This document shows positions 1 to 6,886 of a stretch of 31,179 nucleotides of DNA, in pieces (the first letter of the stretch is position 1; each line of letters opens with the position of its first letter). The position numbers were made by a program, and so were the translations under genes. Origin of the DNA: a virus; IMG/VR virus record IMGVR_UViG_3300031957_002709, positions 1-31,179 of that record. One strand, written 5' to 3'. The notes beneath the pieces were generated by a model. It made no database searches and was not told the DNA's origin. It saw only the letters and a program-made list of their open reading frames with translations.

Positions 1-12
1 AGAGCAAGAACC
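1..12. repeat. Terminal direct repeat, left copy (probable cos overhang)
   Basis: AGAGCAAGAACC here is identical to the last 12 bases of the window. Because the terminase genes begin just inside the other end, the simplest reading is that both ends carry the single-stranded cos overhang of a lambda-type genome; lambda also has 12 bases. An assembler overlap on a circular contig would look the same. Confidence 0.6.
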
Positions 13-19
13 CGCTACC

Positions 20-65
20 CCCCTATTTTTGCCAAGAGATTCCTTATAGGGGTGTGCAGTGCAAT
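20..65. other. Dyad symmetry beside the cos end
   Basis: CCCCTAT at 20-26 and ATAGGGG at 46-52 form a perfect 7-base inverted repeat with a 19-base spacer. GTGCAAT at 59-65 is the inverse of ATTGCAC at 31158-31164, so in the joined molecule a second dyad brackets the 12-base junction. Such symmetry is common at terminase cutting sites, but no function is proven. The stretch 66-150 is very AT-rich with no gene, and could be a bend or host-factor site. Confidence 0.4.
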
Positions 66-150
66 GGCTTATAACTTTCATAAAAAAACTTATAGTATTT
101 TTCATATATTTTTTATGTTTTTTATAAATCGTTCACTATTAATGATATAC

Positions 151-900
151 CTAATATTGGATAACACAACCATATTGAGGATAATCTATGATCCATCTTG
201 AGGTTTTATTAGCCTTGAGAACTCCCGCCCTTTTTAATGCAAATAGAATTGAAGTTGTCTTTGCTGTGCAATTATCAAAGAATTGTAAGAGCTTTTCATT
301 CTTTACAAACACTTCTTTAATAGTTGTGTACACCTTCTCGCCCTCATTATAATTATAGTTCCGGTATATCTTCCCAAACACTTCACCTTGTGGATACACT
401 GCATTGACTGGGTTATTCTTATCATAAAATCTATCCACATATTTATCCAATTGATCATAGAATAAGTGAACTATCTTTTCATGTAGAAACTCTGGAGCTG
501 TCTCAGACTTAGCACTATTAATCAATCTCATTATTCTTTGGTGCTCTGTTTCTTTCCCTGCTCTGGCTCTGGCTGGTGCCATATAAGGCGAACTTGGTAA
601 AGATATCTGCCTGCTTATTAATGTTGCCTGTTTGGATATAGCAGCCCGTGAGACTCCAAGCTTCTTTGCAACCTCTGTCATTGAACGGCCGGCAAGATGT
701 CTGGAACCTAAAGCGAACAGTAAACCCCAAACTGCCGTGCTCTTTGGTTCTTTCTGCAGCATAAAATAAAGGATCTCTTCCATCTTACCCAGAAAGCACT
801 TAGAAGCTTCGTAATAGTGGTTTATTTCTGGGGCTTCGTCTATGCTGTCATAGTCGAAGTCAACACTATAATTATTGATTATGTCATCGTGGTTATACAT
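151..900 (-). CDS. HTH DNA-binding protein, last gene of the early operon
   Basis: A 249-residue protein with a clear helix-turn-helix at about residues 71-95 (GRSMTEVAKKLGVSRAAISK), resembling sigma-factor region 4 or resolvase-type HTHs. The N-terminus is acidic, and the C-terminal half is basic to neutral without a recognised domain. It is the last gene of the leftward early operon and directly faces the cos junction, across which the late operon begins. In lambdoid phages that position is held by the late-gene activator (Q), so a late regulator is the leading guess. A TerS-like or replication role is possible. It starts two bases after the stop of the preceding gene, so it is co-expressed with the replication genes. 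No family is firmly recognised. Confidence 0.75.
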   Translation of the reverse strand: MYNHDDIINNYSVDFDYDSIDEAPEINHYYEASKCFLGKMEEILYFMLQKEPKSTAVWGLLFALGSRHLAGRSMTEVAKKLGVSRAAISKQATLISRQISLPSSPYMAPARARAGKETEHQRIMRLINSAKSETAPEFLHEKIVHLFYDQLDKYVDRFYDKNNPVNAVYPQGEVFGKIYRNYNYNEGEKVYTTIKEVFVKNEKLLQFFDNCTAKTTSILFALKRAGVLKANKTSRWIIDYPQYGCVIQY

Positions 901-902
901 AC

Positions 903-1109
903 TTAAGCCCCCTTGTCATCTTGTTTTAGCTTAAAAACTGCCTGGTGTTCTTCTATTACCAGGTCGTAATCATCTAGTGTTTTATCGCTCTTTATGGTCT
1001 GCAGTACATTCTTAAAGAAATCCCTGGCGTACTTCTTGATTGAATTGTGGTGTGCTTTCTTTAGTCCTTTGAGCTTTGCGGGTGCCAGTGACATTGAATA
1101 AGTTTTCAT
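903..1109 (-). CDS. Small basic hypothetical protein
   Basis: 68 residues, lysine-rich in the first half (KLKGLKKAHHNSIKKYARDF) and more acidic toward the end. No domain is recognised. Its ATG overlaps the stop of the methyltransferase gene in an ATGA arrangement, which argues that it is a real, translationally coupled gene. A nucleic-acid-binding accessory role is possible but unproven. Confidence 0.6.
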   Translation of the reverse strand: MKTYSMSLAPAKLKGLKKAHHNSIKKYARDFFKNVLQTIKSDKTLDDYDLVIEEHQAVFKLKQDDKGA

Positions 1110-2575
1110 ACAGCCAGCTTTTGTAGAGCAGTTTTAAGAATCTCACTACACAAGGCTCTAGCAGTACTTACTGGGACCGCATTACCAATCTGCTTAACTT
1201 TATCTCGCTGATTGCCGGCGAACTCGTAACCAACTGGAAAAGACATTGCCGCAGCTAATTCATGTGGTTTTAACATTCTAAAATGAATATCAATCCCGTA
1301 AGTCCGGACTAGACCAAAACGATCTTTACATGTGACTGTTGGCAATGGATTATCAACACTGGCTACAGAAGACGAACCATAAAATTGAACAAGAAAAGCT
1401 TTTGATAAAGCAAACCGGTTCTCACATGTCTGTGTTGGTAGCGGCCTATCAAGACCGGATATTCTTTTATTTGAATCCTTGCCACCATAATAATGGACTA
1501 AATGAGGCTCACATAAAGCAAACTCTTCTGCAGTTGTTTGAGTCGGCATTGGTCTATTTGTGCTTCGTATCATTCCTGCAGCTTTGGCTTTACTGTGTGA
1601 AATATTTAAAATAAAAGGCTGCGCCAATGCTTTTGACTGTCTACTGGTTTGAGTTTTTAATGGCTCCTCTAAATCTTCAGGTTCTCTATTCCCGGGAAAA
1701 GAAGTCTCAACTAAAAAAGGTTCTGCTAAATAATGATGGACACTTTGAGCTGTTATTGTTGAAAGAGGGTTTTCTATACTGACAGAATCTGATGTGCCAT
1801 ACATCATTGTCAGAAATGGCTTAAACTCTTCTTTGCAGAACTTTTCAATACCCGCCCATATCCGGTCCAACGTCTTTTCAGCTAAAGGTTTTTTTCTCTG
1901 GAAAATACTCTTACCTTCAACCGACCAGTCAATAATATCTTTTGCCGGGATCCAGTCCTTTTGGCCTTCAAACTTCATTTGACCAGGCTGTAAATGTGTG
2001 GGCTCAGGAAACTCAACCTTTCCAACTCGGGAGGCTAATAAAAAGAAGCGTCTCCGAGTTGTTGGATCACCATAATTAGCACAGTTCAAAACTTCATATT
2101 TGACTTTATAGCCCATCGCCTCAAGACTACTGACCCAAGATTGAAATATTTTACCTTTCAGTTTTTTTACCGGCTTTCCATGATCGTCAAGAGGTCCCCA
2201 GTCCATAAACTCCCGAACATTTTCAACCATAATGAACTTTGGCCGGAGAGCTTGAGCCCAATCAGTTACCCTGAAAGCAGATGCCCGGGACTGATCACAC
2301 TTTGGTTTACCACCTCTGGCAATACTGTGATGTGTGCATTCTGGAGAGGCTAAAAGAATATCTAGACCATTGGGAAAAACCTTTCTTGGTTCAATACTAT
2401 CCAGATTCATGCAAAGGTGATTTGTGTAAGGGTGATTCTTGCTGTGGGTTTCAATTGCCAAATCCCAGTGATTAATTGCAGTTAGGTCAAGTTTCAACCC
2501 TAATAAGTTACAAGCTTGTTTTAATCCAGTAGACGTTCCACCAGCCCCACAAAATAAATCCGCTGCTGTAATCAT
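1106..2575 (-). CDS. DNA (cytosine-5) methyltransferase
   Basis: 489 residues that transfer a methyl group from S-adenosylmethionine to cytosine C5 in DNA. The ordered motifs are visible: AdoMet-binding DLFCGAGG (6-13), catalytic SPEC with Cys80, ENV at 118-120, TRRRF at 173-177, and GNAVP at 464-468. Between them, residues from about 265 to 445 carry five related units, each with a core like PLPTQT followed by an aromatic strand (FLV.YG); this is the place of the target-recognition domain. No restriction endonuclease lies nearby, so it is a solitary phage methylase, probably protecting the genome from host restriction or marking it. It overlaps both neighbours by 4 bases. Confidence 0.93.
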   Translation of the reverse strand: MITAADLFCGAGGTSTGLKQACNLLGLKLDLTAINHWDLAIETHSKNHPYTNHLCMNLDSIEPRKVFPNGLDILLASPECTHHSIARGGKPKCDQSRASAFRVTDWAQALRPKFIMVENVREFMDWGPLDDHGKPVKKLKGKIFQSWVSSLEAMGYKVKYEVLNCANYGDPTTRRRFFLLASRVGKVEFPEPTHLQPGQMKFEGQKDWIPAKDIIDWSVEGKSIFQRKKPLAEKTLDRIWAGIEKFCKEEFKPFLTMMYGTSDSVSIENPLSTITAQSVHHYLAEPFLVETSFPGNREPEDLEEPLKTQTSRQSKALAQPFILNISHSKAKAAGMIRSTNRPMPTQTTAEEFALCEPHLVHYYGGKDSNKRISGLDRPLPTQTCENRFALSKAFLVQFYGSSSVASVDNPLPTVTCKDRFGLVRTYGIDIHFRMLKPHELAAAMSFPVGYEFAGNQRDKVKQIGNAVPVSTARALCSEILKTALQKLAV

Positions 2576-3072
2576 AATAATTCCCCTTGCTTAGGTCCTG
2601 CCAGGTGCTTAAAATCTTCCTGAGCCAGTTTATACATCCAAATAGCGTCAGCGTGGTTATCATCTTCTGGCACTATTCCGAGCTTATGAGTGCAAGCTTG
2701 AACCATTTGAGGTTTACCAGCATTCCCTTTCCCGGTTGCGAACTTTTTAATTTCCGGTGCAGAGTAAGCTTTGTATTCTATGCCGTTATCATCCAGAAGT
2801 GATTTAAGAACCCCGTGAAGTTCTGCTTGAATAATAATAGCGTTTACATGTCGGCCGGCAGTTCGTTCAAATACGACAATATCAGGTTTTTCTAAGGTAA
2901 TTATTTCTTTTACCTTGGATTTAAACCTTAAGAGCCGCATTCCTCCCGATTCATCTCTTTTGGGGCTGAAGTTCCAGGTGCCACCAATGCATTCAGTCTG
3001 GCCGGTTAAGCTGGTGAGGTTGCCTAAAGCCCAGCCTGTTTTGGTTGCTACATCCAGTGCTAAGATTTTCAT
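2572..3072 (-). CDS. RuvC-like Holliday junction resolvase
   Basis: 166 residues with an RNase H-like fold of the RuvC type. The N-terminal strand MKILALDVATKTGWA supplies Asp7, VVFER supplies Glu69, and NHADAIW near residue 142 supplies the C-terminal acidic residues, in the order and spacing of phage RuvC proteins. The expected role is cutting four-way junctions made during recombination-dependent replication, and so debranching DNA before packaging. It fits the nearby RecE-like nuclease. The start overlaps the previous gene by 4 bases. Confidence 0.85.
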   Translation of the reverse strand: MKILALDVATKTGWALGNLTSLTGQTECIGGTWNFSPKRDESGGMRLLRFKSKVKEIITLEKPDIVVFERTAGRHVNAIIIQAELHGVLKSLLDDNGIEYKAYSAPEIKKFATGKGNAGKPQMVQACTHKLGIVPEDDNHADAIWMYKLAQEDFKHLAGPKQGELL

Positions 3073-3371
3073 ACCTGCCCCCTTTTAATCTGCTTATATC
3101 GTTGCTTTAGAATTCTGTTACCCGTTGCCAGATAGTGATCTTTTGCGGGGTTAATCGGGTTTTTCATTATGCTTTTAATTGTGTGTAAACGTGCCTTCAG
3201 TCGCTCTATTCCATCTTTCCCTAATTCCCTATATAAAACAGACCTTAACGAGTAGACAGATAGTCTATAAAGCAACTGCTGTTCTTTTAGCTCTATCTCT
3301 GGCCACCCTAAGACATCCGAAATGGTGTATTTACTGCCGTCGAACTCGTAGAATCTCGTAAATGGTTTCAT
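3069..3371 (-). CDS. Hypothetical protein of the replication operon
   Basis: 100 residues, no recognised domain. The first 30 residues (FYEFDGSKYTISDVLGWPEI) look like a compact start of a specificity or HTH module, and the rest is helical and strongly basic, ending KQRYKQIKRGQV. Four-base overlaps at both ends make it a sure member of the operon. A DNA-binding role is an inference from charge only. Confidence 0.65.
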   Translation of the reverse strand: MKPFTRFYEFDGSKYTISDVLGWPEIELKEQQLLYRLSVYSLRSVLYRELGKDGIERLKARLHTIKSIMKNPINPAKDHYLATGNRILKQRYKQIKRGQV

Positions 3372-4018
3372 TGTCCTGCCTCCAGTGCTTTCAGTCGTTT
3401 GTATTCCTCTTCTGGGTTTTTCATTGTGTAAGTTCTCCCGCTGGCAATTGCATTAATCATGTTGAGGTGTTCATTCAGATAAAACTCTGCCTGTTCGCCT
3501 CTAAAACAGCGGTCCCGGCATAGTCTGCGATTGTTATCTGTGTTCCAGTACTGGCTGCTTTTCTTGTTCCTCTTGTCCCCGTTTTTGCAGGTGCAAGGTT
3601 GAAAGGACCATTCACCAGTGATGGGTTTGCCAGCCATGTAGTGATTCATCAGGTTGGCTTTTGTGTTCATGTTGTCCGGGTCGTAAACGTAAACCTTTCT
3701 GCCACACCGCAAGAGGATCACAGAGAGATAGCCGGACTTCTGGCAATATGGACAATCAGCCAGCACATTTCTGTCGCATAGATCCCGGTAAGCTATAATC
3801 ACATTCTGCAGCTTCTCTTTCGATAGTTTGCTGTTGCGATTTAGGTTTACTTCAATCTGTTCACAGGCTGTATCCCATATTGCCGGGTGTGCTCCTTCAA
3901 TGCGAATAACGTCCTTCAAGTCCTCCTTCTCTGCCTCGCTTGGTATGCACTTTATTTTCCGCTTGGCTTTGGTTAGGAACTCGTTTAAAACCGGGGTTTC
4001 AGCGTAGGTTGTATTCAT
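3368..4018 (-). CDS. Cysteine-rich (zinc-binding) protein next to the helicase loader
   Basis: 216 residues. The N-terminal 90 residues are helical. The middle has CPYC (about residue 90) and later CTC plus further Cys residues (CRDRC), suggesting one or two structural zinc sites. The C-terminus is helical and charged. It overlaps the DnaC-like gene by 4 bases, as replication accessory proteins commonly do. It is not a recognisable primase: no TOPRIM or polymerase motif is visible. Function unknown, probably in replication. Confidence 0.7.
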   Translation of the reverse strand: MNTTYAETPVLNEFLTKAKRKIKCIPSEAEKEDLKDVIRIEGAHPAIWDTACEQIEVNLNRNSKLSKEKLQNVIIAYRDLCDRNVLADCPYCQKSGYLSVILLRCGRKVYVYDPDNMNTKANLMNHYMAGKPITGEWSFQPCTCKNGDKRNKKSSQYWNTDNNRRLCRDRCFRGEQAEFYLNEHLNMINAIASGRTYTMKNPEEEYKRLKALEAGQ

Positions 4019-4722
4019 TTCTTCAACCTCCAGTCATCACCCTTCAAATGAATCGGGGTTCCAGACATAACCCGGCTGGTAAGTCTTGGGTGAAACTTAC
4101 TTGCCAGAGCAGCAATCTTTTCATTCGTGGTGATAATCGTTTTCTTGATTTCAGAGTGCCGGTGATAGATGACCCGCATAATTTGAAATATTGCGTCTTC
4201 TGTACTGCGTTCAGTGCCTAAATCATCGATTAGCAAATAGTCACAATCACACAGAGCCTTGAAGTTCTTGGGCTCCTCCTGCCGGTAGTCCTCCTGAAGA
4301 AATGCTACAAGATCCATTGCCGAAAAATGAAACACAGAAGTATGCTGGCCGTATGAATCCAGATTTTCAGCGGCATAGATCAAAGCCGAATAAGCCGAAT
4401 AAGATTTACCTGTGCCTACACTGCCCTGGAAGAACAGGCACCAGTCTTGTGAATCACTCAGCCAGGCAGTTATCAGAGCCTGATTTTCCACTGGCAAGTT
4501 CTTCAAGTCGACTGTTTTGAACTCTCTTGGCAGGTCAGCCCGTAAAGCTCTGGCACATTCAAACCGTTTGCTTTTCAGGAATTCTTTATGCCGTTTGGCT
4601 TCCGTGGCGTTATGCTTTGCCGTTTCAGATTCTGCATGTTTATCACACCAAACCCTGATTCCAGTACCAGATTCACCGCAGCCAGGACAGTATGAGTTAA
4701 AAATTGCTCCGCTCATATCCAT
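4015..4722 (-). CDS. DnaC-like AAA+ helicase loader
   Basis: 235 residues. An N-terminal segment with CPGC (12-15) and another Cys at 26 may bind zinc. The AAA+ ATPase has Walker A GSVGTGKS (100-107), Walker B LLIDDLG (163-169), sensor-1 TTN (198-200) and a probable arginine finger in HPRLTSRV. This is the DnaC/IstB group, and with no transposase beside it the DnaC role is preferred: loading the host replicative helicase at the phage origin. No phage helicase is visible in the window, so the host DnaB is the expected partner. The start overlaps the preceding gene's stop. Confidence 0.88.
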   Translation of the reverse strand: MDMSGAIFNSYCPGCGESGTGIRVWCDKHAESETAKHNATEAKRHKEFLKSKRFECARALRADLPREFKTVDLKNLPVENQALITAWLSDSQDWCLFFQGSVGTGKSYSAYSALIYAAENLDSYGQHTSVFHFSAMDLVAFLQEDYRQEEPKNFKALCDCDYLLIDDLGTERSTEDAIFQIMRVIYHRHSEIKKTIITTNEKIAALASKFHPRLTSRVMSGTPIHLKGDDWRLKK

Positions 4723-5387
4723 CAGAGAAACCCCGGAGCTTTTTGGATTTGTGGAACTTCTTCGGAAAGGCTACCATCTCTGACAAGCCGGTCTCGCCAG
4801 GAAGCTAATTTTGTTGCAGGGTCAAAATATGAATCCTCCTGCCACCTGTAGCAATCAGTCACCTGGTTCAAGTTGTTCCAGTATTGCTCAAACTTCTGGT
4901 ATTCCATTTCCGGCATTGGGTACTTGGTTTTTAGTACTTCCGGAATTTTGAAAGGCTCACTTCCTTTCGCGTGCGTTTTTTCTTCTCTACTCTCTTCTTT
5001 CTTCTTTCTACTTTCTACACTCTTCTTTCTTCTTTCTTCTTTCTTATTGCTCGAGGTACCTTTCGATTTCCTTCCAGCGGCACTGCATTTTTGCAGAAAA
5101 TCTTGCCTTTCCTCCATTAATTTATCTAAAAACGGGATTACATAACCCTCTTCAGTATCAACGATTACTGACAATTCTTCGAGGGTACCTAAAAATTCAC
5201 TTAAGGTACCTTCATCCAACCTTATACGTACCTTAAATTTTATGTCGATTTTTACAGGTTTTTGTGAATCCCAATACAACGCACATAAATCTATAAAGAG
5301 CCCTTTGCACTCTAAAGAAGTGAATTGAATTGAACCCCCAAGCCAGGCTGCAGAATCGAATTTAAAGAATGGTGTTTTCTTAGCCAT
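4722..5387 (-). CDS. Replication initiator-like protein (lambda O / DnaD position)
   Basis: The start at 5387 (MAKKTPFFKF) is chosen because TAATG links it to the upstream stop; an in-frame ATG at 5402 is less likely. It is about 221 residues. The N-terminal domain (roughly 1-90, FDSAAWLGGSIQFTSLECKG) resembles the DUF1376/winged-helix starts of phage replication proteins. Residues around 110-145 are a very charged Lys/Glu/Arg linker, and a C-terminal domain follows with aromatic residues (FEQYWNN..). Together with the DnaC-like gene just downstream this forms an initiator-loader pair. The DNA coding for the linker is a long polypurine tract, and GGTACC repeats lie in the first half, so the origin may be inside this gene. 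Confidence 0.75.
   Translation of the reverse strand: MAKKTPFFKFDSAAWLGGSIQFTSLECKGLFIDLCALYWDSQKPVKIDIKFKVRIRLDEGTLSEFLGTLEELSVIVDTEEGYVIPFLDKLMEERQDFLQKCSAAGRKSKGTSSNKKEERRKKSVESRKKKEESREEKTHAKGSEPFKIPEVLKTKYPMPEMEYQKFEQYWNNLNQVTDCYRWQEDSYFDPATKLASWRDRLVRDGSLSEEVPQIQKAPGFL
4975..5046. repeat. Polypyrimidine/polypurine tract, candidate origin element
   Basis: About 70 bases are almost pure pyrimidine on the plus strand, with repeated TCTTCTTTCT units (two clusters, 4993-5010 and 5021-5045). It encodes the charged linker of the initiator-like protein. Such tracts unwind easily or form triplexes, and lambda's origin is also inside its O gene. The alternative is simply low-complexity coding for Lys and Glu. 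Confidence 0.45.
5054..5234. repeat. GGTACC repeats, possible initiator-binding sites
   Basis: Palindromic or near-palindromic copies AGGTACCTTT (5054), GGGTACCTAA (5183), AAGGTACCTT (5203) and ACGTACCTTAA (about 5226) occur inside the initiator-like gene upstream of the polypurine tract in reading direction. Four copies within 180 bases could be iterons. The spacing is irregular, so confidence is limited. Confidence 0.35.
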
Positions 5388-5914
5388 TAGAATGACCCCC
5401 ACTGCTTAATCGCATTCCTTATTGAATGCTCACAGCCATGCATTTTATACCATTCAGTTAAACAGTGACCAAAATATTTTTTTCTATCAAATTCATGGAT
5501 ATTATAAGAGAAGTTTTCTCTTTTTAGTTTTGTCTTCTCTGTAGCGTGTAACCATGCATTATAATCATCAGGAGACTCAACTATTATAAAGTTGATCAAT
5601 TCCCCCTCATACATGAATTTTACAGAATTAAAACAAGTTAAAAGACTTGGCTCACCTCTATCTTCTCCTTCAAGAACATTCACCTCTTCAAGCCAGTGTG
5701 CTTCCCAATCTTCCCTTAAAATTACATAGTCCCAGTCTGACTCTTCAGTAAAGCCACCTATATATCGAGAACCTGTAAAAAGTAAACAATCAAATGCGTT
5801 CATAATCTTTTCTAATCCCATATTAGAAACCCTGCCCCGAATGAATTTTACAGGGGATTTATAACGGCAGGATATAGCTGAATAATTAACCGTTAAAGGA
5901 CAGGGTAAATTCAT
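5387..5914 (-). CDS. Nucleotidyltransferase-fold protein
   Basis: 175 residues, or about 144 if translation begins at the internal Met near residue 32. GSRYIGGFTEESDWDYVI (48-65) is the GSx(n)SDxD signature of the polymerase-beta-like nucleotidyltransferase superfamily, with Asp60 and Asp62 as metal ligands. The later strand LINFIIVE and a helix with DDYNAWLHATEKTKL resemble small phage nucleotidyltransferases. The substrate is unknown: it could modify a nucleotide, tRNA or protein. It lies between the initiator-like gene and the FtsK-gamma-like gene, so a function during early infection is expected. The nucleotidyltransferase fold is likely; the reaction is not known. Confidence 0.72.
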   Translation of the reverse strand: MNLPCPLTVNYSAISCRYKSPVKFIRGRVSNMGLEKIMNAFDCLLFTGSRYIGGFTEESDWDYVILREDWEAHWLEEVNVLEGEDRGEPSLLTCFNSVKFMYEGELINFIIVESPDDYNAWLHATEKTKLKRENFSYNIHEFDRKKYFGHCLTEWYKMHGCEHSIRNAIKQWGSF

Positions 5915-5916
5915 TG

Positions 5917-6522
5917 TTAAGCCTCTACTGCTTCAGGCTCTGCAACTGTTACTGCATCCCCTTTTAGTAGCTTGCTTATGATTTCGTGTGTGTTATCGTC
6001 CCGCTGTGGTCCAATTACACCAGACTCTTCCAAAGCATCAACAACTTTTGCAGCTCGTTTGAAGCTGATTTTAAGCTCAGTTGAAAGGAACGGCACAGAG
6101 CACTTATCAAACTCTGAAATCTTATCAATTGCCATATCATAAAGCACATTGACTTTAAGCTTTTCATTGTCCCCGGGTTTCTCTGAATCTGGCACTACAC
6201 CGAAAGGCAGGTCAGGCTGGTTGAAGTCAATCTGCAAATCATCCATTTTAACAGTCTGCTTATACTTTCTTTCAAAAGAAGCCTGACCCGTAACACTGAA
6301 CTTAGAACCATTCAGTTTTATCGGCAGTTTTATATTAATTGGGAGTTCAGCAATACCGCCATTTTCAGCAGCAAGTTTAGCCAGTTCTGATAATATAGCC
6401 TGGCTATTATTGCTTAAGAGGTGCGACACATGCAAGGATACTTCATTTTTGAAGTCCTCGAAAAATTCAGACGGACAGTTAAGCCCCTCCTGAATCTTCT
6501 GAATTGAGAGCATTTCACTCAT
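5917..6522 (-). CDS. Recombination-operon protein with C-terminal FtsK-gamma-like winged helix
   Basis: 201 residues. The first 120 have no recognised domain: a helical start, then strands such as GGIAELPINIKLPIKLNG. Residues about 127-184 (LYDMAIDKISEF..SFKRAAKVVDALEESGVIGP) match the pattern of the FtsK gamma domain, including the RAA(x)3D.LE..G.IGP core. In FtsK this module reads short DNA motifs and touches XerD; here there is no motor domain. It lies between the SSB-like/RecE-like genes and the replication genes, so it may be a DNA-sequence reader for replication or recombination. Confidence 0.7.
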   Translation of the reverse strand: MSEMLSIQKIQEGLNCPSEFFEDFKNEVSLHVSHLLSNNSQAILSELAKLAAENGGIAELPINIKLPIKLNGSKFSVTGQASFERKYKQTVKMDDLQIDFNQPDLPFGVVPDSEKPGDNEKLKVNVLYDMAIDKISEFDKCSVPFLSTELKISFKRAAKVVDALEESGVIGPQRDDNTHEIISKLLKGDAVTVAEPEAVEA

Positions 6523-6547
6523 GTTTATATTTCCTTATGGTTTGGGA

Positions 6548-6886
6548 TTAGTTGGAGAATGGTTTTATACGGACACAGGGAACGACTTTGCCAGCTACTT
6601 TGCAGGTCTGGCGGGTAAGGGTAACAGTCTTATTTAGCCAGCCCCCGGTTTTGTTTCCGTGGTGTGAAGCAATTGCCCGGCTGTTAGTGACATTCAGAAC
6701 AAGCCTGAATTCAGTCTCTTTAAAGCCTACAATTCCTTTTTGAAGTGTTTTACGGGTGCCAGGGTCATAGACTTCATCCATGCCAGCATAAGTAATTGTC
6801 AGGGTTATCTCTTTCCCTTCTGGGATATCGTCAGCGGATAAGAAGGACTTACCGCACATTTCTTTCCAGTGTAGGTCCTTGTCCAT
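6548..6886 (-). CDS. Probable OB-fold ssDNA-binding-type protein
   Basis: 112 residues, mostly beta strands, with the C-terminal pattern W..KTVTLTRQTCKVAGKVVPCVRIK that I associate with small proteins encoded beside phage recombination nucleases. Its start overlaps the end of the RecE-like gene by a single base. The most likely role is an SSB or annealing partner of that nuclease. The assignment rests on context and strand pattern, not a clear motif, and no RecT-like gene is otherwise visible. Confidence 0.55.
   Translation of the reverse strand: MDKDLHWKEMCGKSFLSADDIPEGKEITLTITYAGMDEVYDPGTRKTLQKGIVGFKETEFRLVLNVTNSRAIASHHGNKTGGWLNKTVTLTRQTCKVAGKVVPCVRIKPFSN

Noticed and set aside
4978-5047. 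Microsatellite or CRISPR-like repeat
   Set aside because: The units are short and without spacers of equal length, and the reading frame stays open through them; it is a coding polypurine tract.
5387-5402. ATG 5402 as the start of the initiator-like gene
   Set aside because: ATG 5387 is coupled to the upstream stop by TAATG and starts at the conserved-looking MAKKTPFF.
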